A stretch of DNA of 64,000 nucleotides from Mycolicibacterium diernhoferi (lineage in GTDB: Bacteria > Actinomycetota > Actinomycetes > Mycobacteriales > Mycobacteriaceae), in assembly GCF_019456655.1 (NCBI RefSeq), contig NZ_CP080332.1:1984001-2048000 (forward strand), given 5' to 3'. This document shows positions 19,801-27,320 of the stretch, piece by piece; within the stretch, counting starts at the first letter, position 1, and each line of letters starts with the position of its first letter. Both the position numbers and the translations under genes were made by a program. The notes under the pieces were generated by a model, which worked only from the letters and a program-made list of their open reading frames with translations, searched no databases and was not told the origin of the DNA.

Positions 19801-22800
19801 CGACCCCGCCCTCTTCGACGCGGTGGCGCAGGTCCTGCGCACCCTGCCGGAGAAGTTCGACGACGCCCGCCCGAGCCCGGAGCACCCGTGGGCCTTCATG
19901 GACACGATCCCGCCGAGCGGTCTGGATCCCGCACGGATCCACGCCGCCGCGGTCGCCTTCGACACCGCCCTCACCGAGCTGCACCGCTTCGGCATCACCG
20001 CCGACGCGCTCGGCCGGTGCCACAGCCCGGAAGCCGTCGACGGTTGGGCGCGGCTGGCCGGGGAACCGCGTTACCCGCTGTCGGACATCGACGCCCTGCA
20101 CACCGCCGAGTGGCAGACCTACATCGCCGGGATCGAACAGGTCCTCGCGGGCCTGCAGCAGAAGCCGGAGTGGCTGGCGACCGTGACGCCGGCGGCCATG
20201 GACCTCGACATCCCGGCCATCCACGCGGCGGCCGTCGCGGCCGACGAATCGGGGATGTTCGGCCGCAAGAAGCGCCGCCGCGCGGTGCTGGCCCAGCTCA
20301 CCGACGTCCTCGCCGTCGACCCGGCCGAGGTCAAACTCAAGACCCTGTCGGCACTGACCGCGGACCTGCAGACCAGCCACGCCGTGGTCGCCGATCTGCG
20401 GCAGCGGGTCGCCGCGCTGCCCGCCGTGCTGTTCGACCGGCCGTGGAACCCGTTCGTGGACGCCGACGCGGCGCACCTGGCGCAGGCGTTGGCGGCGTTG
20501 CGCGGCCTCGGCCACAAACTGTCCGCCAACCCGGCCGACCCGCACATCGCCGATCTGCGAAAGTTCTACAGCGACACCGCGACCGGAACGTGCGCGGCCA
20601 CCCTGCAGGCGCTGGCGACGAGTTGGCGCCAGCTGATCGAGATCACCGGCAGCGCCGCAACCCAAGCCGCTTGGGCCGATGACGCGTCGTTCATCGGGAA
20701 GTGGTGGGCGACCCGCGGCACCCGCCGGATCGAGTCGGCGGTGACCATCGAACGGTGGGTCGCCCTGCTGCAGCACATCGACCCCCTGCTGCGCGCCGAG
20801 ATGCCCGAGGCGCGGCGCGACATCCTGGCCGGCCGGATCGTGGCCGAGGACGCCAGCCTGGCATTCGACCGCGGTGTCGCGGTCGCCTCCGTGGCCGAAC
20901 GCCTGGAGGCCAGCGGACTGACTGATTTCGATGTCAGCGCGCACGGCAAGGCCATCGACCGGTTCACCACCAGCGCATCGGCGATCCGCGACGAACTGTG
21001 CCGGTCGATCCCGGCCCGGCTGTTGGAGGGGCGGACCTTCGACGCGTTCACCGAGAGCGGCCAGATCGGCCTGCTGAAGCGCCAGTTGGACAAGAAGCGC
21101 GGCGGCATGAGCGTGCGCGCGTTGATGGAGAACTTCGGCGAGCTGATCACCCAGATCCTGCCCTGCACCCTGATGAGCCCGGATTCGGTGGCCCGGTTCT
21201 TCCCGGCGCACCCCGACATCTTCGACATCGTCGTCTTCGACGAGGCGTCCCAGATCCGGGTCGCCGACGCCATCGGCGCGATGGGTCGAGCCAAATCGGT
21301 TGTGGTGGTGGGTGACAGCAAGCAGATGCCGCCGACCAGCTTCGCCGAGACCAGCGCGGGCGTGGACGACGGTGAGGAGGACACCAACCCCGAGGTGGTG
21401 GCCGATGAAGAATCGATCCTCAGCGAGTGCGTGCAGTCGCTGGTGCCGCAGCAGTGGTTGTCCTGGCACTACCGCAGCCAAGACGAGGCGTTGATCGCGT
21501 TCAGCAACATCCACTACTACAACGGGCGGCTGGCGTCCTTCCCGGCGCCGCTGGCGCCCACATCCGGGCACGGCATCTCGCTCATCCGGGTCGATGGCCA
21601 GTTCGAACGGTCCGGGCGGGGAAAAACACTGCGCACCAACCGGGTCGAGGCCGAACGCATCGTCGCCGACATCCGCGGTCGCTTCGACGCGTCACCTCAC
21701 GTTGCGCCGTCCATCGGGGTGATCACCTTCAACGCGCAACAGCGCGACTTCATCGAGAACCTGTTGCGTGACGCCGGTGATGACCGGCTGCTGCAGGCCC
21801 TCGACGAGCCGGACGGTCTGTTCGTCAAGAACCTGGAGAACGTGCAGGGCGACGAGCGCGACACCATCCTGTTCTCGGTGGCGTTCAGCAAGAACGACAA
21901 GGGCGTGGTGCCGCTCAACTTCGGTCCGCTGTCCCGGCCGGGTGGGGAGCGGCGCCTCAACGTGGCGATCACCCGCGCGCGTCGTGAAGTGGTGTTGTAC
22001 GCCAGCTTCGACCCCGCGGATCTGCGCGCCGAGGAAACCACCCAGGTCGGCACCAAGCATCTGCGCGCCTACCTGGATCTGGCGCACCGCGGTGTGGACA
22101 CCATCACCCAGGGTGGTCGCCGCAATGCGGTGATCGATCGGCACCGCGACGACATCGCTGCGGCGCTGCGGACCGAAGGGTTCGCCGTGCAGGCGGATAT
22201 CGGGCTGTCGGACTTCCGTGTCGACCTGGTGATCGCGGACCCGCAGGAACCCGATCACCCGTTGGTGGCGGTACTGCTGGACGGCCCGGAATGGTTCGGA
22301 CGCCGGACCGTCGCTGACCGCGATGGCCTGCCGGTCGAGGTGCTCTCCAAACTGCTGCATTGGCCCGGGGTGGAGCGGGTGTGGCTGCCGGAATGGCTGG
22401 GAGATCGCGACGCGACGGTCGCACGGCTGCGGGAGTCGGTGGCGGCGGCGAAGCAGCGCAGGTTGGAACCGCCGGCCGAGGAGGTCCCGGTTCCGCCACC
22501 GGTGGTGCAACCGGTGATGGAGGAGACCCTGGCCTTCCGGTCGGCGCCCGCGGCGTCGACGCCGCGGGCGCCGCGGCGACACGCCCACCTCACCGACTTC
22601 AGTCCGTGGAATTCGGTGGTGATCGGCAGCATCAGCGTGCTCGACGAGATTCACACCAGCTACAACCGAGCGCATGTGGTGAAGATCGTCGAGTCGATCA
22701 TCGACGCCGAGGGACCCGTGCACCGGGATCGGCTGGCCAAATTGGTGGCCGGTGCATTCAGCTTGGGCAAGGTCAGTGAATCGCGTAAGCGTGCGATTCA

Positions 22801-23146
22801 GCAGGTGGTTCCGGCCGAGTATTCGCGAGCCGACGACCGAGAGTTCTACTGGCCCAACGGTGTGCACCCTGGCACCTGGCGAACGGTGCGGACCTCCAAC
22901 CGAGGAGAGGGGCGCCCGATCGGTGAGATCAGCCTGGTCGAGATCGGTAATGCGATGCGTGTCGCGGCAGAGCAGACCGGTGGCAGTGCCGTTGATGACC
23001 TCAAACGTGAGGCGATGAACCTGCTCGGCATGACGCGAATGGGGTCCGCCGTCACCTTGAGACTCGACCAAGCTCTGGAGCGGGCGCTGGCCGTCGGGGT
23101 GCTGAGGCAACAGCCATCAGGGATCTTTGTGGTCGGATCTGCATGA
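16808..23146 (+). CDS. Hhe-like defence protein: HEPN, transglutaminase-like, DUF4011, helicase, Vsr-like
   Basis: 2112 residues. The N-terminal Swt1-type HEPN domain carries the RNase-like RNKWAH (Arg99, His104). A Pro/Ala linker, a beta-rich region and a transglutaminase-like module follow (Cys397 in GTCLD, His423 in EHAF). DUF4011 starts near 554 (QWKNALLDLSLRNKLINY). The SF1 helicase has GPPGTGK at 858-864 and DEAS from 1478, ending in LNVAITRARRE. Residues about 1775-1890 form a Vsr/PD-(D/E)xK-like nuclease (VDLVI with Asp1806, LLDG with Asp1825), then a DUF3320-like winged helix near 1950-2030. This matches the DUF4011-helicase-Vsr (Hhe) anti-phage type. GTG start has GAGGTG upstream; the stop overlaps the next ATG. 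Confidence 0.88.
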   Translation: MNNVDRHQLIGHTLTTLAAGLSPFVSQVLNRAVPPGTDWAELLRAKDAQNGRGGGEYRSGDVALMLRAMTERLGDLGYPFNRAMPRQAEIYAKELREVRNKWAHTGEFTDTETYRAIDSAELLLRAIGAADVAERVHHLKAAVAPIAAAPAPQPATPAPPRPAPATAPASKPVPPADAPRIDISVIADLSYAMAHCRIPVIDHITVDNTGGDRQGAVLEVDVVSAEGSHGGPAEIHLDLLAHQPTTLQTVDLKLDPASMWRVDEARPGEIRVVLRDSAGHVLAEAAKEVTILAANQWKATPPQLALEVLAAYVQPNAAAIAPLLVEVSDRLGAATGNSSLDGYQSENPERVDAIVRAVFDAVKARDIRYAEPPASWGDIGQKVRTPAEVFDGRLGTCLDTTLTLAAVLEQCGINSTIWLLREHAFLGYWRIDGALASVSTTEPAEVINQVDLKSIGLIETTLVTQSVPDATFDDARRAPRIQHLAEDLTNILGITDVRQARRSRIFPLPSRSTDADGNVVISEYKPGDGPVFQPYEATESKPAATAEAVPARVRQWKNALLDLSLRNKLINYTDRAGYRLEVPGPALGRFEDAVNAGARVNLLGSDEVQNVDVARGMRFGRDLPEAERELLLADKHSAAYIDITAASYKNKLRYLANKAKTIREETGANNLYLAFGMLSWHLNDRPLRSPLVLVPVSLTTTNRGERYLLTIDDTGASTPNYCLIEKLRTALGLEIPGLAQPDEDASGIDLVATFDAVRRAVAEAKLPFLVEDSVHLSILQFAKFPLWKDLDESWKALSGNSLVRHLLESPQNPFVDPVTELPRTDLNELSTAVPVPADASQLRAVADAVGGRTFVLEGPPGTGKSQTITNLLAHAMASGRRVLFVAEKRAALDVVKKRLEGVGLGELSLDIHDKSARPAAVRAQIKHALELRMSHDADLLRTKLQVAESSRHSLARYADRLHEANTVGQSLYTARSFELAADQDIAPLAVPRSLITNADPALFDAVAQVLRTLPEKFDDARPSPEHPWAFMDTIPPSGLDPARIHAAAVAFDTALTELHRFGITADALGRCHSPEAVDGWARLAGEPRYPLSDIDALHTAEWQTYIAGIEQVLAGLQQKPEWLATVTPAAMDLDIPAIHAAAVAADESGMFGRKKRRRAVLAQLTDVLAVDPAEVKLKTLSALTADLQTSHAVVADLRQRVAALPAVLFDRPWNPFVDADAAHLAQALAALRGLGHKLSANPADPHIADLRKFYSDTATGTCAATLQALATSWRQLIEITGSAATQAAWADDASFIGKWWATRGTRRIESAVTIERWVALLQHIDPLLRAEMPEARRDILAGRIVAEDASLAFDRGVAVASVAERLEASGLTDFDVSAHGKAIDRFTTSASAIRDELCRSIPARLLEGRTFDAFTESGQIGLLKRQLDKKRGGMSVRALMENFGELITQILPCTLMSPDSVARFFPAHPDIFDIVVFDEASQIRVADAIGAMGRAKSVVVVGDSKQMPPTSFAETSAGVDDGEEDTNPEVVADEESILSECVQSLVPQQWLSWHYRSQDEALIAFSNIHYYNGRLASFPAPLAPTSGHGISLIRVDGQFERSGRGKTLRTNRVEAERIVADIRGRFDASPHVAPSIGVITFNAQQRDFIENLLRDAGDDRLLQALDEPDGLFVKNLENVQGDERDTILFSVAFSKNDKGVVPLNFGPLSRPGGERRLNVAITRARREVVLYASFDPADLRAEETTQVGTKHLRAYLDLAHRGVDTITQGGRRNAVIDRHRDDIAAALRTEGFAVQADIGLSDFRVDLVIADPQEPDHPLVAVLLDGPEWFGRRTVADRDGLPVEVLSKLLHWPGVERVWLPEWLGDRDATVARLRESVAAAKQRRLEPPAEEVPVPPPVVQPVMEETLAFRSAPAASTPRAPRRHAHLTDFSPWNSVVIGSISVLDEIHTSYNRAHVVKIVESIIDAEGPVHRDRLAKLVAGAFSLGKVSESRKRAIQQVVPAEYSRADDREFYWPNGVHPGTWRTVRTSNRGEGRPIGEISLVEIGNAMRVAAEQTGGSAVDDLKREAMNLLGMTRMGSAVTLRLDQALERALAVGVLRQQPSGIFVVGSA

Positions 23147-23505
23147 GCCCAGCCGAATTCGACGACGCGCTGTTCCACCAGGTCACGCAGGCGGTGGGCC
23201 CCGGCACGGCGATCCTGACGCTGTCGACCAAGAACCTCAACAGGGTTACCGCGGTGGACCGCCAGGGCGTGTGGGTGGAGACCGAACGCTCGATGGGTCT
23301 GGGATCGGGGCCGCAGCTGGTACCGGCGTGGATGATCGCCGTGGCCTGGGAGCGGTTGTGTGACAAGGGGGAGTTGAGTCAGCAGGACCTGCTCAATGAG
23401 CTGAACGTGAAGCGATCGGCGTTCGTGTGTGCGCTGCTGGCCAAGTTTCCGGAGGTGCGTATCAGGTCGACGCGGCCGACGGTGCTTGAACTACAGGGGG
23501 AGTAG
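23143..23505 (+). CDS. Small protein coupled to the Hhe-like gene
   Basis: 120 residues, not recognised. The start overlaps the stop of the Hhe-like gene (ATGA), so the two are almost certainly co-translated. The N-terminal half looks beta-rich (ILTLSTKNLNRVTAVD) and the C-terminal half helical (LSQQDLLNELNVKRSAFVCALLAKF), which could be a winged-helix-like fold. The next gene begins 4 nt downstream. Its conservation beside other Hhe genes would indicate an accessory subunit. Confidence 0.75.
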   Translation: MSPAEFDDALFHQVTQAVGPGTAILTLSTKNLNRVTAVDRQGVWVETERSMGLGSGPQLVPAWMIAVAWERLCDKGELSQQDLLNELNVKRSAFVCALLAKFPEVRIRSTRPTVLELQGE

Positions 23506-23509
23506 CGAC

Positions 23510-24565
23510 GTGCCGGGTGAGTATCTGTTGTGGAACGAGCAGCGCGGCGACTGGTGCAACTACGACATCGTGGGGGAGAGCTTCTACGGCGCGAACATCC
23601 AATCACTTCTCCCCGACGGATGGACAGGTGACGGCGTCGAAGTGCGGCGCAACTTCGAGCTGATTCCCGAGCCGGATAACCCCCACGATGAGTGGGCGAT
23701 TTCGGTGCGGGCCGACGGACAGACCGTTGGATATCTGTGCAGGGAAGATGCTCCCCATTGGGCGAACGTCGTTCGACGCGTTGTCGCCTCCGGGCTGGTG
23801 CCCGTCGTTCCCGGACGAATCTACGCATACGAAGCCACCGACTGGGATGCGTGGGATGGCGAGAACGACCCGCCGAAGGACCTCGCGGCCCGAGTGCAGC
23901 TCAAGCTTGGTGATCCGCACGGTGCACTGCCTCTCAACGTCCCGCCGTCAGTTCCCTACACGCTGATTCCGCGGTCAGCGATCGTCCAGGTCACCAAGGA
24001 GGACGAGCATTCGGACGTCCTGCTGAGGTTTGTCCCGGCGGCCGGCTACGGGGCATTGTTCGTGACCCTGCACGAATGCTCCACGGGGCGACCCGGATCT
24101 GCCAAGCAGGTGGTCGAGATCCGCATCGACGACGAGCGCATCGGACAGTTGACGCCGCAGATGAGTCAGCGGTTCCTCCCGATGATCCGCCATCTCGACG
24201 CTCGGGGACTTGTGACTGCCTGCTGGGGCGACATCAAGGGGTCGGCTGTCGCCGCCGAGGTACGGATCGATGGAATCAAGGCCAACGAAGCCGATGCCAG
24301 CGTCCTCGACGGTGATCCGGTGACCCTCCCGGCCCTGGTTGGGTTTCAGGACGATCCGCTTGGGTACGACCTCTCCCCTGGGGTGGTCGGGACGACGCAG
24401 CCCGATCGTCGGCATACGTACGCATCTGAACGCTCAGTCTCCGCTACTGCGGCGCCGCCGCCGTTGCCGCCCGCCGCGTGGTACGACGATCCGTCCGATC
24501 CCAGCATGTTCCGCTACTGGGACGGGCTGCGGTGGACGGCACACGTTGCGCCGAAGGTTCGATAA
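23510..24565 (+). CDS. HIRAN-domain protein with C-terminal DUF2510 motif
   Basis: 351 residues. Residues about 12-115 fit a HIRAN domain (NYDIVGESFYGANI, ELIPEPDNPHDEWAISV, VGYLCREDA). HIRAN modules bind damaged or 3'-end DNA and accompany helicases and nucleases. The C-terminus has the DUF2510 signature WYDDPSDPSMFRYWDG then RWT. GTG start at 23510 was chosen because GGGGGAG lies 7 nt upstream and it follows the previous stop by 4 nt. It is the third gene of the Hhe-like operon. A DNA-end recognition role there is inference. Confidence 0.8.
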   Translation: MPGEYLLWNEQRGDWCNYDIVGESFYGANIQSLLPDGWTGDGVEVRRNFELIPEPDNPHDEWAISVRADGQTVGYLCREDAPHWANVVRRVVASGLVPVVPGRIYAYEATDWDAWDGENDPPKDLAARVQLKLGDPHGALPLNVPPSVPYTLIPRSAIVQVTKEDEHSDVLLRFVPAAGYGALFVTLHECSTGRPGSAKQVVEIRIDDERIGQLTPQMSQRFLPMIRHLDARGLVTACWGDIKGSAVAAEVRIDGIKANEADASVLDGDPVTLPALVGFQDDPLGYDLSPGVVGTTQPDRRHTYASERSVSATAAPPPLPPAAWYDDPSDPSMFRYWDGLRWTAHVAPKVR

Positions 24566-24676
24566 CCGGCATCGCTGGAATTGACGGCAGATTCAGAACT
24601 CGTCACCGCGCGGCTGCTGAAGTGCCTGGATCGTGACCTGGTGAAATTCATCCCTGGCCAGCATCTCGCACGATGA

Positions 24677-24682
24677 TAAGAT
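24677..24682 (+). promoter_or_regulatory. Putative -10 (TAAGAT) giving a leaderless transcript
   Basis: TAAGAT lies 6 nt before the ATG at 24689, the spacing expected if transcription begins at or next to the start codon. Leaderless mRNAs are common in mycobacteria. No Shine-Dalgarno sequence is visible. Confidence 0.4.
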
Positions 24683-24688
24683 TGCCTT

Positions 24689-25162
24689 ATGACGCTGGTT
24701 GCGGAGTACCTGGCTGCTCGTCGCGAGGAGGACGCTGCGCGATTGCGACGTGTCCTTGCGCTGCGGGCGATGGTTGCAGCCGGAATGCCGCAGCGGCAGA
24801 TCGCCGCGGCGCTGGGCATCAGTCAACCCGCCGTGAGCCAGCAACTCAGGTTCGCTCCGGAGCTTGCCGAGGTCCATCCGGCTGACCTGCTGAACGCAGC
24901 GACACCGATTCTCAAGGTGCTGGCTGCCGACCGTGGGTACCAACGGCTGGCTGTCTTCGGCTCGGTGGCGCGAGGCACCGCTCGACCAGGATCCGATATC
25001 GACTTGATCGTTGAAGCGCCCGAAGGGACGTCCTCTTTCGGGTTTCTTCAATTCAAACAACTCATCGAACAGGTGCTCGGCCGCGAGATCGACTTGGTCG
25101 AGTACGGAGGCCTGAAGCCCAACCTGGATGACGATATCCGTCGAGAAATGGTGCCCCTCTGA
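24689..25162 (+). CDS. MntA-like antitoxin: HTH plus nucleotidyltransferase
   Basis: 157 residues. Residues 1-60 include a helix-turn-helix (MPQRQIAAALGISQPAVSQQL). Residues 75-157 are a minimal nucleotidyltransferase (MNT) with an intact GSx10DxD motif (Gly91-Ser92, Asp103, Asp105) and a third acidic residue near Asp135 (REIDLVEYG). MNT antitoxins AMPylate and silence the HEPN RNase HepT. The stop overlaps the start of the downstream hepT remnant (TGATG). The active site looks intact although the partner toxin is broken; the HTH suggests autoregulation. Confidence 0.87.
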   Translation: MTLVAEYLAARREEDAARLRRVLALRAMVAAGMPQRQIAAALGISQPAVSQQLRFAPELAEVHPADLLNAATPILKVLAADRGYQRLAVFGSVARGTARPGSDIDLIVEAPEGTSSFGFLQFKQLIEQVLGREIDLVEYGGLKPNLDDDIRREMVPL

Positions 25163-25365
25163 TGGACCGGAAAGCAGCCAAGGAGTTGCTGCACATCCAG
25201 GGATGGCTCGTGGCGGCGATCGTTGGAGAGATACTTCGCCGATGCCGAAGTTGCCTTGGCGGACGAGGGCGACTGATCTCCAAAGGTTCGTATCCTCAGC
25301 GAATCTCATTGACTGCGGCAGATCGAGTCAGTCGTCTGCCAACTCCGACCTCTGATCCGCACTGA
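25162..25365 (+). pseudogene. Truncated, frameshifted HepT toxin remnant
   Basis: The first residues MDRKAAKELLHIQGWL match the start of HepT (DUF86 HEPN) toxins. The HepT-like middle (YFADAEVALADEGD) then continues in another frame, and a final AADRVSRL, like the HepT AANRLSRL segment, returns to the first frame before the stop. The C-terminal Rx4-6H catalytic region is absent; family members are about 110-140 aa. At least two indels are implied. The 3' end overlaps the stop of the convergent vWA gene. It is unlikely to be toxic. Confidence 0.7.
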
Positions 25366-25972
25366 ACGCCGGCATCGCCGCGTCCGCGTCGTCGAGCCGG
25401 GCGGTGCGGTAGGAGCGCACATTGTTGGATGCCGCCATCATTGCCTCCCGCGACTTGCCGCGGGCGTAGCTGACGGACTGTTCGGCCCGAACACCGAGCC
25501 CCTTACCGACCTCGACGGCGTCCTGATCCGCGCCCATATACAGGAATTCCCAACCGCTTTCGTTGGTCTGCTGTTCGACGAGCGACTTGATGGCCGGCCG
25601 GCTCCATTCCCGGCTGGCGTTCTCCAGGCCGTCGGTCATGATGGCCACGATGACGGTGCCCGGCTTGTTCTCCTCGCTGAGCGCCTCGATCTCGGCGGCG
25701 GTGTCGGTGATGAGCTTGCCCATCGAGTCCAGCAGCGCGGTGCTGTTGCGCGGGTTCAAAACCAACGGCGGCACGTCACTGAGCGGGATGGAGCGGTAGA
25801 CGACCTCGTACTCGTTGTCGAATTGCGCAAGCGTCACCAGACATTCACCGTCGCCGGCGCGCTGTTCGGTGAGGAACGCGTCGAAGCCGCCGACGACGTC
25901 GGACTTGATCGACTGCATCGACCCGGATCGGTCGAGCAGGAAGGCGATGAGGGTGAGGTTAGGGTTCGACAT
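25328..25972 (-). CDS. von Willebrand factor A domain protein
   Basis: 214 residues, essentially a single vWA domain. The metal-binding (MIDAS) motif DRSGSM starts at residue 14, with the threonine site in NSTALLDS and the aspartate in TDGLEN. The ATG at 25972 has AGAAGG upstream. A 22-nt gap separates it from the upstream 128-aa gene, so they are probably an operon. vWA proteins act as scaffolds with ATPases or in stress systems; no ATPase partner is adjacent here. Confidence 0.85.
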   Translation of the reverse strand: MSNPNLTLIAFLLDRSGSMQSIKSDVVGGFDAFLTEQRAGDGECLVTLAQFDNEYEVVYRSIPLSDVPPLVLNPRNSTALLDSMGKLITDTAAEIEALSEENKPGTVIVAIMTDGLENASREWSRPAIKSLVEQQTNESGWEFLYMGADQDAVEVGKGLGVRAEQSVSYARGKSREAMMAASNNVRSYRTARLDDADAAMPAFSADQRSELADD

Positions 25973-25994
25973 GGTGCCTTCTTTCGGTAGTTGT

Positions 25995-26381
25995 CTATCG
26001 GGGCTTGGTGTTGCGGCGCGGTTTGAATCGCATCGGTTCGGGGGCGGGGGTCGGCGGCAGCGGGTTGCCGGCGTGTTTGTCGTTGCGGGCGCGTCTGACG
26101 TCTTCGGCGGTGATCCGTTCACCGGTGCTGACATAGGGGTGGAGGCGCGGTGTCTTGGCCAACCGAGGACCGACCGCGTTCTCGGTGAGGCCGGCACTTT
26201 TCCCGGCCGCCGCGATCGACATCTCGTCGTCGACGACGGCACGGGCCAACTGCTCGTCGAGAAGCCGGCTGACCTCGGTGAGGACGGACCGGAGATGTTG
26301 GAGGGCTTGATCGGCGGATGCAGCGCTCTCGGCGTGGGCGAGATCTGCGCGGATGCGTTCGTACTGGCTGGGCATGGACAA
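25995..26381 (-). CDS. Small helical protein upstream of vWA gene, possible DNA-binding
   Basis: 128 residues, not recognised. The N-terminus is helical; the middle contains a segment resembling a helix-turn-helix (MSIAAAGKSAGLTENAVGPRL). The C-terminus is Pro/Arg-rich. The start is TTG at 26381 or the in-frame ATG two codons later. It precedes the vWA gene by 22 nt in the same direction and may regulate it. Confidence 0.6.
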   Translation of the reverse strand: MSMPSQYERIRADLAHAESAASADQALQHLRSVLTEVSRLLDEQLARAVVDDEMSIAAAGKSAGLTENAVGPRLAKTPRLHPYVSTGERITAEDVRRARNDKHAGNPLPPTPAPEPMRFKPRRNTKPR

Positions 26382-26435
26382 CCATACCGCATAAACTGAG
26401 GAGTCCGCAATAACTGCGGATCAATGTCGGCATGT

Positions 26436-27134
26436 TCAGCTCACCATCGCCACCAGGGCCGAATGATCGGTTTCGCCCGACAGTCGCGGCAGATGGTCGA
26501 ACTCGCACCACCGGATCCGCTCCGCGAGATCCGGGCATGCATAGATGTAGTCCAGCCGGAACCCATTGTCCCCGGGGCGGCTGAACCAGGAGTACTCCCG
26601 CACCTCGGGGTGCAGGGACCGCCACACATCGGTGTATCCGGTCGCGACCAACCGGCCGGGCATCTCGGGACCGATGAACTTCGTCCCGCCGGGATCCTTG
26701 TCCAAATCGTTGGTGCCGGTGTTGAAGTCACCGACCAGCAGATCGATGTCGGCCCGGCGGGCACCGTCGATCAGCGCCTCCCAGTACGGCAGTTTCGCCG
26801 CATCCTGCGGCATGTACACGCCGCACACATACGCACCGTCGATCTCGGCGCACCACAGGTGCCGCGGGTCGAGTGACTCGTCGAACGCCCAGGACCGTTC
26901 GATGCCACCCCGCGCCGCGATGAGCACAGTGTTCGCCGTCGGCCCGACCGCCGGATGCGAGGTGTCGTAGCCGGCCTCCGCGAGCCGCGCCGTCAACCGA
27001 GTACCGGCCGCGTTGGCGCGAAACTCGGTCACCACGAGGATGTCGGCGCGGTAGCCGATCAGCCGGACCGCCAGCGCGTCCGCGGACTTGGTGCCGCCGT
27101 GCCGGAGGTTGAGTGTCACGAGCCCGGTGCTCAT
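26436..27134 (-). CDS. Endonuclease/exonuclease/phosphatase-fold protein
   Basis: 232 residues with exonuclease III-like fold signatures: TLNLRHGG at the N-terminus, a TEF motif, LLVGDFNTG, FRLDYIY and a terminal ETDHSAL. The family includes DNA repair nucleases, DNase I-like and lipid phosphatases. ATG at 27134 has GAGAGGAT upstream. A PafBC-like damage promoter (27178-27200) points at it, favouring a DNA-processing role, which is inference. Confidence 0.85.
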   Translation of the reverse strand: MSTGLVTLNLRHGGTKSADALAVRLIGYRADILVVTEFRANAAGTRLTARLAEAGYDTSHPAVGPTANTVLIAARGGIERSWAFDESLDPRHLWCAEIDGAYVCGVYMPQDAAKLPYWEALIDGARRADIDLLVGDFNTGTNDLDKDPGGTKFIGPEMPGRLVATGYTDVWRSLHPEVREYSWFSRPGDNGFRLDYIYACPDLAERIRWCEFDHLPRLSGETDHSALVAMVS

Positions 27135-27177
27135 CGAAGATCCTCTCGCTCGGCGTGGAATCTCCAGCGAGCCGCTC

Positions 27178-27200
27178 AGTATGAGGGCGGCCACCGACAA
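27178..27200 (-). promoter_or_regulatory. PafBC/RecA-NDp-like promoter of the nuclease-fold gene
   Basis: On the minus strand: TTGTCGGTG, 8 nt, CATACT, then GAGCGGCTCGC. It shares the upstream block, spacing and downstream CGGCTCGC with the other three copies. It lies 43 nt from the ATG at 27134 and about 42 bp from an oppositely oriented copy. Confidence 0.6.
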
Positions 27201-27242
27201 GTCGATGCCGACCGCCCGGGACCTTGGCGCGCAAGCCCGAGC

Positions 27243-27265
27243 GTGTCGGTGGCACCTGTCATTCT
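27243..27265 (+). promoter_or_regulatory. PafBC/RecA-NDp-like promoter of the membrane protein gene
   Basis: GTGTCGGTG, 8 nt, CATTCT, followed by GTCCGGCTGGCCTGAGCACA. This downstream tail is nearly identical to the copy at 33248-33270. It lies 55 nt before the ATG at 27321 and forms a divergent pair with the element at 27178-27200. Confidence 0.6.
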
Positions 27266-27320
27266 GTCCGGCTGGCCTGAGCACACCCGGTGTGGCCGTA
27301 GACGAATGGGGAGAAACGCG

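Noticed and set aside
16643..23110. Long open frames on the minus strand opposite the Hhe-like gene (16643-18850, 19268-21571, 21692-23110)
   Set aside because: They are low-complexity Gly/Arg/Val-rich translations opposite a gene with clear domains; in very high-GC DNA antisense frames stay open by codon bias.
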